From an uncultured Lachnospiraceae bacterium (lineage in GTDB: Bacteria; Bacillota; Clostridia; Lachnospirales; Lachnospiraceae), in NCBI GenBank assembly GCA_947623805.1, contig CANQHZ010000024.1, positions 1 to 43,756 of the forward strand: DNA of 43,756 nt, written 5' to 3'. A program made the translations under genes and the position numbers. Within the stretch, counting starts at the first letter, position 1. Every line of letters starts with the position of its first letter. This document shows, piece after piece, positions 1-8,996 of this stretch. The notes under the pieces are model-generated. The model saw only the letters and a list, made by a program, of their open reading frames with translations, did no database searches and had not been told where the DNA came from.

Positions 1-227
1 TCCCCTGACCATAATGGGGGGCATGACATTAATCAGGCAATGTAGGAATCCCGTTTAAAGTGATGTAGGTTCAAAATAACAAGAGTAATCGCACATTTCA
101 GATTAACTATAGTATAACCTATATTAGCCAAAATATCAACCTGCAAAGCATAATCAACTTTACTAAGATTTGGCTGTAAATTTTTGTTAAATTATATATG
201 AATATTTACAGCAATGTCATAAAGTTG

Positions 228-470
228 TCATTCCCTCTTTAACAGCAAATGATGATACTTAATCATGATACTGGAATTATTCTTTACAAACTCTCTGGGC
301 ATGGTGCATAGCTGGTTTATAAAATAGTCTGTATACCGATATTTGTACCGCAAGGCATGGGGGCTTAGCTCCTTGTCAGGTTTCCAGTTCAACACAACAT
401 GCTTAGGATAGAAAAGCACATCACCAACGCACAAATCATTATCATAACAGTAGAATTTTGTTATTGACAT
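228..470 (-). CDS. Small hypothetical protein (80 aa)
   Basis: I do not recognise this protein. It is an 80-residue soluble ORF, rich in Tyr, Lys and His, with no signal peptide, membrane segment or cysteine motif. The ATG at 470 is preceded by a strong purine-rich ribosome binding site (GGAGGGGGGG) about 7 nt upstream, which is the main reason to accept it as a gene. It lies downstream of, and on the same strand as, the sensor kinase at 601-3219, with a gap of about 130 bp that includes a short direct repeat of CCGTTACTTT near 576-607. No function can be assigned. Confidence 0.5.
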   Translation of the reverse strand: MSITKFYCYDNDLCVGDVLFYPKHVVLNWKPDKELSPHALRYKYRYTDYFINQLCTMPREFVKNNSSIMIKYHHLLLKRE

Positions 471-600
471 AAATTAACCCCCCCTCCATTTAAAGCAAGC
501 ACTGCCTGCCTTAAAAACCTATACGCCTCCTCTTTTCTTTATTTTACTATATTACAGCATACATCGTCAATACAATAATGTCTCCCCGTTACTTTCTCCG

Positions 601-3219
601 TTACTTTTGAACATGCCACTTCAGTATCACCTTGAACAAATCACCGTCGACGTAAATCTCCATCTCACCATTCATCAAATCCATCAGGCTCTTGGCTATG
701 GAAAGCCCAAGTCCGTGTCCCTCCGTGTTTCTTGACTTATCTCCTCTCACAAAGCGCTCCAGCAGCTCATCTCCGTTTACGTTAAGAGGATATTTTGACA
801 TATTTCTAAACGTTATTGAAATATCCTCGCCCGTAGTTTCAAGATTTACATAAACCCTTGAATCAGGCTGAGCGTATTTACAGATATTATTCATTAAGTT
901 GTCAACCACGCGCCACAGATGCCTGCCGTCTGCCGTAATATACACCTTATCGTTGGGTTTGCTGACAATCAGCTCCAAGCCTGCCGCCGAAAGCCTTTCC
1001 TCAAACTCGCCGACTGTCTGAGTCAAAAAAACACCCACCTCAATCTGCTCATTTTCGACTTCAAGATTGCCTGTCGACGCCTTTGACGCCTCGACCAAGT
1101 CCTCTGTAAGCTTTTTGAGCTTTGCAGACTGCCGCTCGAGCACTTCGAGATATTCAACCGCCTTTTCGTTTTCCAAATGCTCTTTTTCAAGCAAATCAAC
1201 ATAATTTATTATGGAAGTCAGCGGCGTCTTGATGTCGTGCGATACATTGGTGATAAGCTCTGTCTTTAAGCGCTCGCTTTTCATGCGCTCATCTACCGCC
1301 TTTGACATTCCGTCGCTGATTTTGTTCAGGTTTTCGGCATGCTTTTTGCACTCCCAAAACATTTTTTCAGTGCTGATTTTGTACTGTAAATCACCGTCCG
1401 CAAGGCGTCTGCTTCCCTCCTGAAGTCCTTTAAGCTGCAGCGCAAGCCATATGAATACCACAAAAATAATCACCTTTTCAATAACCCACAGTATAACTAA
1501 AATATCCATTTCATGCCAGCATATGTTGATAGCAATAAGCTCCACGACTGATATTGCTGCAAGTACGGCGATAACTTTCCAGAGCAGGCTGATATTTCCG
1601 GCAAATATTGACGCTGCTTTTCTCAGCGCCTTGTAGACCGAGTAACATATACTCCCGCGCCACCATTTTCCCGCGCGCACCCTTACTGTCAGGCTGAGCA
1701 GGAAAGCACATAGTATGCCCGCCATAGCAAGCACTGCTACCATTGATAAATCTATCCCAAGCATAGCATATCTGCTGTCAAAATTAAAAGCAATATCTAT
1801 GGCTAAAATGAGTACACTGCCAACCGTTATGACTATCGCGGTCAAAATCTCCAACGGCATGTAATCAATTATCGGTAGCTTTATTACGGTATCGCTGTTT
1901 TTACGATAACCCGCTGAATATATAAGGAAGAAAAATGACGCTAATGTCACAATTATTCCGGCTATAAGCATATATATTGCTGAATATCTCATATTGTATG
2001 CTGTTATCAGTATATATTTCTGCTGTTCGTACTGGCTGTCGCTGTTCAGATTTGCATCAATTTCAGACTCAAGCGGCACTATTGAAACTACCCAATAGTT
2101 TTCACTCTCATCAGCCATATTTACTATCAGCGTGAAATTTTCATCGAGATAATATCCCGGGCTGTCCTTGAAACTCTGCTTTGTGATATTTTTTGCATTT
2201 ATAAACTTAATCCCCGAAACATCGATTCGCCTTATGTTGTCCATAGTCAACACGCCCCAGCATTTATAGTTAAATGATGTGCTGTTTAGCTTGTCAAAAG
2301 TAATCCTGCCATTTTCGTCGCCCATAAGCAGCGCCTCTATTTTGTCACTCTCCTCTTTTTCGCTGTCGCTGTATGCGTCATGTATGATTTCCTCATCGGT
2401 TTCTTCGATTCCTTCCATTTCACCCGGTTCACCATCATAGGTTACTTCTTCTTCAGTTCCTTCACTTTCCCATACATTATTAAATATATATGTTTTTTCA
2501 TCAAAATCATAGCTGTACGCATAATTGCGCGCTATTCCGTCAACAGGGCTCGTATAGGAAAGCGTCACGCTCTGCACCGGATAATACCTCTGTGTAGTTC
2601 CTACATAGTAGTAAAAAATACCGCCTGTCGTGTCATAGCATACGCTGTCCGCATAAAAGCTTTTCCAGTCGCCTGATGTCTCCGCGGCGTTATTCTCCGA
2701 CACGCTTTCACCATCGGGATAAACACCCACCCTGAAAACATTGTTGCTATCCAGATAATCCTCATAATAGCCTCTGCTCTTTATAGAGTAATCACCATTA
2801 TTATTAAAATAGCACCTTATCTGCGTCAGCATCAGCCCGTTTGGATTGTCTGCGATTTTGTCCAAATCAGCCTGCGAAAAGTTTCCTGCCACATAGCTGT
2901 CCTCGCTCGAAAGCTTAATGTCCGCAAGGGTATCCGCCCTGACAATACCGTATTTGAAATTTTTGTCCAAAATCCTGTCTCCCCAACTGTTAATATCACG
3001 CGAAAATGCCCTGTTATTATTCATACTGTTTATAGTGCCATAATTCTCATCTATCACCTGTTTGTATGACTTCGTGTAGCAGTTATTATCAACTGCCATA
3101 CCCGTCAGCACTCCGCCTATAACTGCCACGCCCACTCCCGCAAGAAACACTATCCAAGCGATAAGCTTTGCCATGATTGAGCCTCTTATCTTTTTCATAA
3201 TCCTTTTAACCCCTTTCAT
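601..3219 (-). CDS. Large membrane sensor histidine kinase
   Basis: Sensor kinase of 872 residues, much longer than a typical 450-500 aa kinase. An N-terminal membrane anchor (about residues 15-42) is followed by a region of about 360 residues, probably outside the cell, rich in Asp, Glu and Tyr. About five or more membrane segments follow between residues 410 and 595, then a HAMP-like linker. The HisKA box NVSHDIKTPL (His near 657) and the HATPase boxes DNLMNNICKYA (about 778) and GHGLGLSIAK (about 836) are intact, so it should autophosphorylate. Start: GGAG lies 7 nt before the ATG at 3219; a second ATG lies at 3198. It sits 179 bp downstream of the response regulator and is presumably its partner. 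The ligand is unknown. Confidence 0.93.
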   Translation of the reverse strand: MKGVKRIMKKIRGSIMAKLIAWIVFLAGVGVAVIGGVLTGMAVDNNCYTKSYKQVIDENYGTINSMNNNRAFSRDINSWGDRILDKNFKYGIVRADTLADIKLSSEDSYVAGNFSQADLDKIADNPNGLMLTQIRCYFNNNGDYSIKSRGYYEDYLDSNNVFRVGVYPDGESVSENNAAETSGDWKSFYADSVCYDTTGGIFYYYVGTTQRYYPVQSVTLSYTSPVDGIARNYAYSYDFDEKTYIFNNVWESEGTEEEVTYDGEPGEMEGIEETDEEIIHDAYSDSEKEESDKIEALLMGDENGRITFDKLNSTSFNYKCWGVLTMDNIRRIDVSGIKFINAKNITKQSFKDSPGYYLDENFTLIVNMADESENYWVVSIVPLESEIDANLNSDSQYEQQKYILITAYNMRYSAIYMLIAGIIVTLASFFFLIYSAGYRKNSDTVIKLPIIDYMPLEILTAIVITVGSVLILAIDIAFNFDSRYAMLGIDLSMVAVLAMAGILCAFLLSLTVRVRAGKWWRGSICYSVYKALRKAASIFAGNISLLWKVIAVLAAISVVELIAINICWHEMDILVILWVIEKVIIFVVFIWLALQLKGLQEGSRRLADGDLQYKISTEKMFWECKKHAENLNKISDGMSKAVDERMKSERLKTELITNVSHDIKTPLTSIINYVDLLEKEHLENEKAVEYLEVLERQSAKLKKLTEDLVEASKASTGNLEVENEQIEVGVFLTQTVGEFEERLSAAGLELIVSKPNDKVYITADGRHLWRVVDNLMNNICKYAQPDSRVYVNLETTGEDISITFRNMSKYPLNVNGDELLERFVRGDKSRNTEGHGLGLSIAKSLMDLMNGEMEIYVDGDLFKVILKWHVQK

Positions 3220-3398
3220 CTTTATTCTCCGTAAACATTTGTGAAACTTTATTCGACAACATAGAATTTAGGCATAATATATAAAATAAGCGGCGTCTTG
3301 CTGCATAGCGCCCATGTACTTATCTGTGATACAGTAATAGACGCGATTTTTATATATTTTGACTAAATTCGGACGGTTTAGAAAACCATAATCAATGC

Positions 3399-4115
3399 CT
3401 ATTGTTTTCTATTCTCCGCCTCAATTTTATATCCTCGTCCCCAAACTGATTTCAAATACCTCGGCTCTGCAGGCGAATACTCCAACTTTTCCCTAAGATG
3501 CCTGATATGTACAGCAACCGTATTCTCCGTACCGTATGGATTATCCTTCCATACCTTTTTATAAATCTGCGCGGGCGAAAATACTTCATTGGGGCTTTGC
3601 ATCAAAAGCTTTAATATATCATACTCCGTCGGCGTAAGCGCCACTTTCTCGCCGTCAAGCGTGACCTCCTTCGTCTTGTCGTCAAGCTCTATGCCGCCTA
3701 TGACAAGCACCTCGTTTGAAGCTTTATCAGGATTTGAAGCGCTCCCGCCAAGCTGCATATAGCGCCTTAGCTGAGATTTCACTCTTGCCTGCAACTCTAC
3801 CGGGTTGAAAGGCTTAGTCACATAGTCGTCTGCACCAATGTTGAGCCCCAACACCTTGTCAGTGTCCTCGCCCTTTGCCGTCAGCATTATCACAGGGACA
3901 TTACTCGTCTCCCGCAGTTTCACCATCGCCGAAATGCCGTCCATCACAGGCATCATTATATCCATTATCACAAGATGGATTTCCTCCCTGCCAAGCACCT
4001 CCAGCGCCTCTTTTCCGTCATACGCCTCATATACATTATACCCCTCCGATGAGAGATAAATTCTAAGCGCCGATACTATATCCTTTTCATCATCACATAC
4101 CAGTATGCTGTACAT
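3399..4115 (-). CDS. OmpR-family response regulator
   Basis: DNA-binding response regulator of 238 residues. The receiver domain (1-120) has the acidic pair in VCDDEKD, the phospho-acceptor Asp in VIMDIMMP (about residue 52), the Thr in MLTAKGED and the Lys in VTKPFNP. A winged-helix output domain (about 140-235) ends in the typical SVWGRGYKIE. Such proteins bind direct repeats near promoters as dimers. It is the first gene of a two-gene unit with the kinase at 601-3219. A promoter (4181-4209), a palindrome at the start of transcription and an 11-bp-period direct repeat lie immediately upstream and suggest autoregulation. The regulated genes are unknown. Confidence 0.95.
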   Translation of the reverse strand: MYSILVCDDEKDIVSALRIYLSSEGYNVYEAYDGKEALEVLGREEIHLVIMDIMMPVMDGISAMVKLRETSNVPVIMLTAKGEDTDKVLGLNIGADDYVTKPFNPVELQARVKSQLRRYMQLGGSASNPDKASNEVLVIGGIELDDKTKEVTLDGEKVALTPTEYDILKLLMQSPNEVFSPAQIYKKVWKDNPYGTENTVAVHIRHLREKLEYSPAEPRYLKSVWGRGYKIEAENRKQ

Positions 4116-4163
4116 ATTAACCTCCGTATACGGCTGACCGAGCTCACTGCCAGCCGATTTTCT

Positions 4164-4177
4164 TTTATCATGATAAA
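4164..4177. promoter_or_regulatory. 14-bp perfect palindrome at the regulator transcription start
   Basis: TTTATCATGATAAA is a perfect 14-bp palindrome about 4-17 bp downstream of the -10 box of the response-regulator promoter, so it covers the expected transcription start. That is a typical place for a repressor operator. The binding protein is unknown. Confidence 0.4.
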
Positions 4178-4180
4178 GCT

Positions 4181-4209
4181 AGTATACAGGTATTTTGATT
4201 AATTTCCAA
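4181..4209 (-). promoter_or_regulatory. Sigma-A type promoter for the two-component genes
   Basis: Read on the minus strand, TTGGAA (4204-4209) and TATACT (4181-4186) are separated by exactly 17 bp. Transcription would start near 4174 and run into the response regulator, whose start is at 4115. The -35 box is weak (4 of 6), which fits a promoter needing an activator. Confidence 0.6.
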
Positions 4210-4221
4210 CTGGGAAAATGT

Positions 4222-4240
4222 TTAAGATTTGCTTAAGATT
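4222..4240. promoter_or_regulatory. Direct repeat, likely response-regulator binding site
   Basis: TTAAGATT occurs twice (4222-4229 and 4233-4240) with an 11-bp period, 13 bp upstream of the -35 box of the response-regulator promoter. Tandem sites with an 11-bp period are how OmpR/PhoB-type regulators bind one face of the helix. The assignment to the adjacent regulator is inference. Confidence 0.45.
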
Positions 4241-4244
4241 ATTA

Positions 4245-4299
4245 AAGAAAAACTGCCGCTTTCACCGATTTTTAATTTACATTTCGGCAAAAGCGGCAG
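4245..4299 (-). terminator. Intrinsic terminator of pckA
   Basis: Stem CTGCCGCTTT/AAAGCGGCAG (outer arms 4253-4262 and 4290-4299) with a further CGG/CCG pairing inside. On the minus strand it is followed by TTTTTCTTT. It lies 37 bp after the pckA stop codon. The plus strand is also T-rich after the stem, so it may work in both directions. Confidence 0.8.
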
Positions 4300-4335
4300 A
4301 TTATTTATTTTATTCTAAGCCCTTTATTACACAAA

Positions 4336-6039
4336 TTAGCACTGCTCTACAAGCTTCTTCAAAGCTGCAAGCGCCTCATCAGGAAGCTTGTCATAGCCTT
4401 CCTTCTTTGTAGCGAAGTCCTCAACAGCCTTTACACGGTTCTGCATAGCGTTCTTTAATGCAGCCTTGTACTCAGGATTGTTCAGATCAGGAGTGAAGTC
4501 AGCTGTCTTGCCAGACCAGTCATACATAATCTCGATATCGTCAAAGTTGCCCCACTTCTCGAATTTAGCCTTTCCTTCAACGATAGTCTCAAGAATGCCT
4601 AATGTGTCGGCGGGTTTAACCTTTGTGCCCATGAAGTCGCCTGTATTTACGATATAGCATGCAACGTTCTTCTCCTCAACGAGCTTCTTGAACTTCTCAT
4701 AGTCGTTTACGAGAGGATATGTCCTGAACGGGTTAGCGTAAGGAACGATTCTCAAAGCATTAAGGTCTGTGCCTGCTGCAACACGCTCTGCTGTAGAAGT
4801 CTTTGTCGCAAGCGTAGCGCCCATAACTGATGCAAGAGCAGCGCCCTTTAACTTAACTACAGGAGGGATTGTCGGATCCTTCATAATCCAGAAGATAGCG
4901 TTTACGGGAGCGTCAATCTTGTCTACGCGGTTAGGAGACCACAGCTTAGACTTGATAGCACGTCCATTGCCGTTTCTGATATCCTCTGTTACAAGCTGAA
5001 TCTTGCCGTTCTCGTCAAGAGTAGCTGAGCAGTTCTGAGCTGACAGGAGATACTCATTGTCAGGGCAGCCTGTAGGATAGTCAGCCGTCTTATCAAAATA
5101 AGTAGGCTCAAGTGCTATAGATGCGCAGGTATCTGTATTGATGATAAATGCGTCGTCATGAAGCACAGTGATAGGATACTTGCCGCCATGCTTAGCATGT
5201 GTCAGAGTAGACTTGCCTGAGCCTGAAAGTCCGTAAACTGACGCAACGAACTTAGAACCGTCAGGAAGCGTGTATTCCTTCTGTCCGCCGTGGCATGCCG
5301 CGTAGCCATTTCTGTTTGCAAGCGCCCAAGCCATTGTAAGCGTGCCCTTCTTGTGCTCGCCGAAATATCTCATACCGAGAATTGCTGCGCAGTTCTGGTT
5401 TGTATCGAAATAGCAGAGCGTAAGAGGATCGCTTAAGCAGCTGTAGTCAACATCGGGAGCGTCATGAGGAGCCCACTGGGGATCAGAGAAGATATAGATA
5501 TCAGGCTCTTTTCCGTCGCCTACAGGTCTTGATTTCTTGTACATCTTTACATACTCGTCTGACATATACTGGAAGTTAATCATCCAGTTGTAAAGGATAT
5601 TCTCCTCGCCTTCGGGAATGAGAAGGTGTGCCTTTACCATAAACTCAGGATCAAGTCCTACGAAGCACTCTGCATGATACATTGTCTTCCAGCGTGTCTC
5701 ATATACAGCGTCCATTACGACCTTATCAAGCTTAGCCTCGTCAACGCCAGGCTCGCCCTTGATGCGGCGCGCTGCTGCATAACGGCCTGTTACTGCGCCG
5801 TCGTTGAACAGGAGTACCTTTGCGTCTTTCTCAAGACCGAAAGTTTCGCCGTCTTTTACGGGCATATCTGTAACGATTGTTCCCGGAGAGTTTTTAGCTA
5901 ATTCATACGCCTCTTTCAAGGTGTTTACCTTTACTACGTTATTTCCGTAGAATGCTGCTTCGATGATAGAACGTGTCTTAGAAAATCCTACTTTTCCAGC
6001 ACCAATCTCAGAAATGGGATAATACGCTTTTGTTGACAT
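4336..6039 (-). CDS. pckA: Phosphoenolpyruvate carboxykinase (ATP)
   Basis: ATP-dependent PEP carboxykinase, interconverting oxaloacetate and PEP with CO2 and a nucleotide. In fermenting Clostridia it often runs in the PEP-carboxylating, ATP-forming direction. The P-loop GLSGSGKSTLT lies near residue 270, followed by the metal-binding LHDDAF segment. The length (567 aa) is within or slightly above the family range of about 530-550. The start is set by AAGGAGG just before the ATG at 6039. It is transcribed alone from a near-consensus promoter (6117-6145) and closed by the terminator at 4245-4299, so it is monocistronic. The promoter strength suggests high expression. Confidence 0.97.
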   Translation of the reverse strand: MSTKAYYPISEIGAGKVGFSKTRSIIEAAFYGNNVVKVNTLKEAYELAKNSPGTIVTDMPVKDGETFGLEKDAKVLLFNDGAVTGRYAAARRIKGEPGVDEAKLDKVVMDAVYETRWKTMYHAECFVGLDPEFMVKAHLLIPEGEENILYNWMINFQYMSDEYVKMYKKSRPVGDGKEPDIYIFSDPQWAPHDAPDVDYSCLSDPLTLCYFDTNQNCAAILGMRYFGEHKKGTLTMAWALANRNGYAACHGGQKEYTLPDGSKFVASVYGLSGSGKSTLTHAKHGGKYPITVLHDDAFIINTDTCASIALEPTYFDKTADYPTGCPDNEYLLSAQNCSATLDENGKIQLVTEDIRNGNGRAIKSKLWSPNRVDKIDAPVNAIFWIMKDPTIPPVVKLKGAALASVMGATLATKTSTAERVAAGTDLNALRIVPYANPFRTYPLVNDYEKFKKLVEEKNVACYIVNTGDFMGTKVKPADTLGILETIVEGKAKFEKWGNFDDIEIMYDWSGKTADFTPDLNNPEYKAALKNAMQNRVKAVEDFATKKEGYDKLPDEALAALKKLVEQC

Positions 6040-6116
6040 ATAAAATCCTCCTTAAAATATAATTGTTTATTGATTTATGAGCGGTACATATACTATAAGG
6101 CCGCACATTTGTTAAT

Positions 6117-6145
6117 ATTATCTCAAAGTCGCTGAAAAATGTCAA
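6117..6145 (-). promoter_or_regulatory. Strong promoter of pckA
   Basis: Minus-strand TTGACA (6140-6145, perfect -35) and GATAAT (6117-6122) with a 17-bp spacer. The start point is near 6110, leaving a leader of about 70 nt before the pckA ATG. Confidence 0.8.
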
Positions 6146-6214
6146 TAAAATTAGTGTAAACTAAATTAAAAATTGTGTAATTTTGGTTGTTTTGGATTTT
6201 TTTGCCGTGCAGTC

Positions 6215-6380
6215 GCCCGTTCAGGGTGATATACCCCATTCAGACCCGCTTGCGCTTAGTGGAAAGCGTAGCGGTACTAAGCTCAATGGCGCTGTAAAAG
6301 GAGCTACGCTTTTACAGCTTATTTCGCTAAGTACCGACGCTTTCCAAGGGTCTTCATGGGGTATATCACCCTGAACGGGC
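6215..6380. repeat. 166-bp near-palindromic element between pepP and pckA
   Basis: This fills much of the 376-bp gene-free stretch 6040-6415. The outer arms (about 6215-6247 and 6348-6380) are inverted copies: the first 25 bases match exactly, then there are two or three mismatches before GACCC. Further in, TGGAAAGCGT...GGTACT pairs with its complement in the right half, and a perfect 10-bp hairpin GCTGTAAAAG/CTTTTACAGC (6291-6300, 6309-6318) forms the tip. The whole could fold as one long cruciform or RNA stem. It lies just after the aminopeptidase stop and may stop transcription, but its size suggests a MITE-like palindromic mobile repeat. No copy is seen elsewhere in this window. Confidence 0.75.
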
Positions 6381-6415
6381 TAGTGTATCGTCTTCCTTAT
6401 GCGTTGCAAAATGTT

Positions 6416-8209
6416 TTAAATGTTGCGTGTGGCTGCTTTTAGTTGGGCTAGGTCTTCTCCTTGGAAGTATGGGGAGAGCTTTTCAAATACGAGTTTGTGG
6501 TAGGCGTTTAAAAGCTTGATGTCTGATGGTTCCATGTATTGGGGGTCTATGGCGTCTAGGTCTATGGGGACGTATGTGAGATGCCTGAAACCCATAAATT
6601 GTCCGTCGCCGTTTTTGAGCTCGTTGACGACTTCCAAAATATTTTCTATGCGGATGCCGTGGCTGCCTTCGATGTATACGCCCGGCTCGTCAGATACTAT
6701 CATGCCTGCTTCGAGAGCTACTTCTGTCATTTCAGGTCTGAAACGCCATCTGATGTTCTGCGGTCCTTCGTGGACATTTAAAATATAGCCTATTCCGTGG
6801 CCCGTACCGCATTTGTAGTCTATATAGCACTCCCAGAGGGGCTGTCTTGCCATGATGTCTACATTTCTGCCCGTGCAGCCGTACAGGAATTTTGCGTTTG
6901 CAAGGCGCAGCATTCCGCAGGCGGTCTTTGTAAAATGCTTTTTCATATCATCTGTTATTGAACCGAGGGCTATGGTGCGTGTTACATCTGTCGTGGCGCC
7001 CATGTACTGACCACCCGAATCGACTAGGTACAAGCCCTCCGCCTTGATTTCGGCTTTATTTTCCTCTGTAGCCTCGTAGTGCATCATGGCGGCGTTTGCT
7101 CCGTATGCGCTGATTGTGTCAAATGAAAGCTCGATAAATCCATCTATCTCGCTGCGCATTTTGTCAAGCTTCTGCCCTACTATGTACTCGTCCATGTATT
7201 CTTTGCCGACATTGTTTTTCATATAGAAAAGAAATTTTGTGAGTGTGACGCTGTCGAGTAGATAGTATTTCCTGATGTTTTCAAGCTCTGTCGGATTTTT
7301 GACCGCCTTTAAAAGCTCTGTCGGATTGTCCTTATTTATGAGCTCTGCTCTGTCGCCTGCAAGCTTGTACAGAAGATAGCTTGTATCTGCGCCTGCGCAC
7401 CAGATTTTGCCTTTTATATCGCATTTCTTTAGGAATGGCACTATATCATCATATGGTCTGCACTCAACACCCTGTTTTTTCAAATCGCCCGTTATTTTAT
7501 CTGTAAGTGCCTCTTTCTGAATAAACAATATGGCACCGTCCTCTGAAATAAATGTGTATGAGAGCGCTACAGGATTGCATGCCACATCATTTGCGCGTAT
7601 ATTGTAAAGCCACATAATATCGTCAAGCTTTGATATAAGCAGATGTTTTACTTTCTCCTCTGACATTTTTGCGCGCACCTTGGCAAGCTTTTGTCCTGCG
7701 CTCTCGCCGCAAAGCTCATCAGGTACAGCCCATACATTGCTCAAAGGCATCTTGGGCCTGTCACTCCAAAGCTCGTCTGCTATGTCCTTGTCGCAGGCAA
7801 AGTGCACATCTCTGCCCTCAAAAATTTCCTCAAGTTCTATGCCAAGCTTTGCAGACATCACTCTGCCGTCAAAGCCTATTGTCTGTCCGTTTTTGACCTT
7901 TTTATCAAGGTATTCCTTTATGTCGGGCACGCCCTCCTCGTCCATTCTGTAGAGCACAATGCCCGAGCCCTCAAGCTCGCGCTCCGCCTGCACGAAATAC
8001 CTGCCGTCCGTCCAAAGCCCCGCCTCGTCTTCACTAACGACAAGCGTACCGTTTGAACCCGTAAAACCTGACAGAAACTCCCTCACCTTGAAATACCCAT
8101 CAACGTACTCCGAACCGTGAAAATCCGCTGTCGGCACTATGTAAAAATCAATATTTTCACGCTTTAACAATTTCTTTAAACCATCTATTCTTTCTTTAGC
8201 CTTGCTCAT
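6416..8209 (-). CDS. Xaa-Pro aminopeptidase (M24B, aminopeptidase P)
   Basis: Cytoplasmic metallopeptidase that removes N-terminal residues before proline. Two creatinase-like N-terminal domains (about 1-310) precede the pita-bread catalytic domain. The five metal ligands are recognisable: Asp in LVDSGGQY, Asp in TTDVTRTIAL, His in GTGHGIGY, Glu in VSDEPGVY and Glu in GIRIENIL. The length of 597 aa fits the long three-domain form. The start is the ATG at 8209, with AGGAGAG about 11 nt upstream; a nearer out-of-frame ATG is closed by a stop at once. It lies downstream of the deoC terminator and is probably its own unit. There is no signal peptide. Confidence 0.95.
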   Translation of the reverse strand: MSKAKERIDGLKKLLKRENIDFYIVPTADFHGSEYVDGYFKVREFLSGFTGSNGTLVVSEDEAGLWTDGRYFVQAERELEGSGIVLYRMDEEGVPDIKEYLDKKVKNGQTIGFDGRVMSAKLGIELEEIFEGRDVHFACDKDIADELWSDRPKMPLSNVWAVPDELCGESAGQKLAKVRAKMSEEKVKHLLISKLDDIMWLYNIRANDVACNPVALSYTFISEDGAILFIQKEALTDKITGDLKKQGVECRPYDDIVPFLKKCDIKGKIWCAGADTSYLLYKLAGDRAELINKDNPTELLKAVKNPTELENIRKYYLLDSVTLTKFLFYMKNNVGKEYMDEYIVGQKLDKMRSEIDGFIELSFDTISAYGANAAMMHYEATEENKAEIKAEGLYLVDSGGQYMGATTDVTRTIALGSITDDMKKHFTKTACGMLRLANAKFLYGCTGRNVDIMARQPLWECYIDYKCGTGHGIGYILNVHEGPQNIRWRFRPEMTEVALEAGMIVSDEPGVYIEGSHGIRIENILEVVNELKNGDGQFMGFRHLTYVPIDLDAIDPQYMEPSDIKLLNAYHKLVFEKLSPYFQGEDLAQLKAATRNI

Positions 8210-8252
8210 TGCATTACTTCTCTCCTATCCGCCTGCTTTAACATAATTTTGA

Positions 8253-8285
8253 CAAAAAACTTTAAGGCGGCAAAATATACCGCCT
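8253..8285 (-). terminator. Terminator after deoC
   Basis: Stem AGGCGG/CCGCCT (8265-8270, 8280-8285) with a 9-nt loop, followed on the minus strand by TTAAAGTTTTTT. It begins 18 bp after the deoC stop and closes the thrC-membrane protein-deoC operon. Confidence 0.75.
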
Positions 8286-8303
8286 AAGAGTTTCATAGCA
8301 TAT

Positions 8304-8972
8304 TTAATAGCCTTGCGCCTCTGCGCCTTTAAGCATGCCCACTGCCGAAGATGTGCCAATTCTGTCGCAGCCCGCCTCGAGAAACATTATCAAATCCTCC
8401 TTGGTCTTGACACCGCCCGCCGCTTTCATCTTTACATTAGCCCCGATATGCTGCTTAAAAAGTCTGATATCCTCGATAGTCGCCCCGCCTGTACCAAAGC
8501 CCGTGGAAGTCTTGATGTAATCCGCTCCCACGTTTGTGACCGCCTTGCACATGGCGATTTTTTCCTCCTCCGTCAAAAAGCAGGTCTCGATAATCACCTT
8601 TAAAATATGCCCCTTGCACGCCTTTTTGAGAGTGCGTATTTCTTCCTCTACCTTGTCGTAATCGCCATTTTTGACATCACTGATATTGACAACCATATCA
8701 ATCTCATTGCACCCGTCGGCAAGCGCCTGCTCAATCTCCGCCACCTTTGCCGCCGTCACGCTGTAGCCCAGCGGAAAACCGACAACCGTACAGATGTTTA
8801 TTTTATCCCCGTACTTGTCGTTTACCCTCTTTATGTATGCGGGCGGTATGCAAACCGACGCGGTCTGATACTCTATCGCCTCATCGCAAAGCTTCTCGAT
8901 GTCCTCCCACTTTGCAAACGGCTTTAACAGCGTATGGTCTATGTGGCTCAAAATTTCCTTGTCTGTCATCAT
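8304..8972 (-). CDS. deoC: Deoxyribose-phosphate aldolase
   Basis: Class I aldolase cleaving 2-deoxyribose 5-phosphate to glyceraldehyde 3-phosphate and acetaldehyde in deoxynucleoside breakdown. It is a 222-residue TIM barrel. The Schiff-base Lys lies in DYIKTSTGFG (about residue 153) and the second active-site Lys in MKAAGGVKTKED; VVGFPLGYS is also typical. Two adjacent ATGs exist (8972 and 8969), with GAGAGGAGAG upstream. It is the last gene of an operon with thrC and a small membrane protein (24-bp gap). No deoxynucleoside-use neighbours (deoA, deoB, deoD) are present here. Confidence 0.96.
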   Translation of the reverse strand: MMTDKEILSHIDHTLLKPFAKWEDIEKLCDEAIEYQTASVCIPPAYIKRVNDKYGDKINICTVVGFPLGYSVTAAKVAEIEQALADGCNEIDMVVNISDVKNGDYDKVEEEIRTLKKACKGHILKVIIETCFLTEEEKIAMCKAVTNVGADYIKTSTGFGTGGATIEDIRLFKQHIGANVKMKAAGGVKTKEDLIMFLEAGCDRIGTSSAVGMLKGAEAQGY

Positions 8973-8996
8973 TTCTCTCTCCTCTCATTCGTTTTC

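Noticed and set aside
1-227. A tRNA or small RNA at the left end
   Set aside because: No cloverleaf, no promoter-terminator pair; only an A+T-rich stretch with a short CCCC/GGGG pairing at 2-21.
7669-8056. Several plus-strand ORFs inside the aminopeptidase gene
   Set aside because: Shadows of the M24 gene; rich in Ser, Cys and Arg, with no homology pattern.
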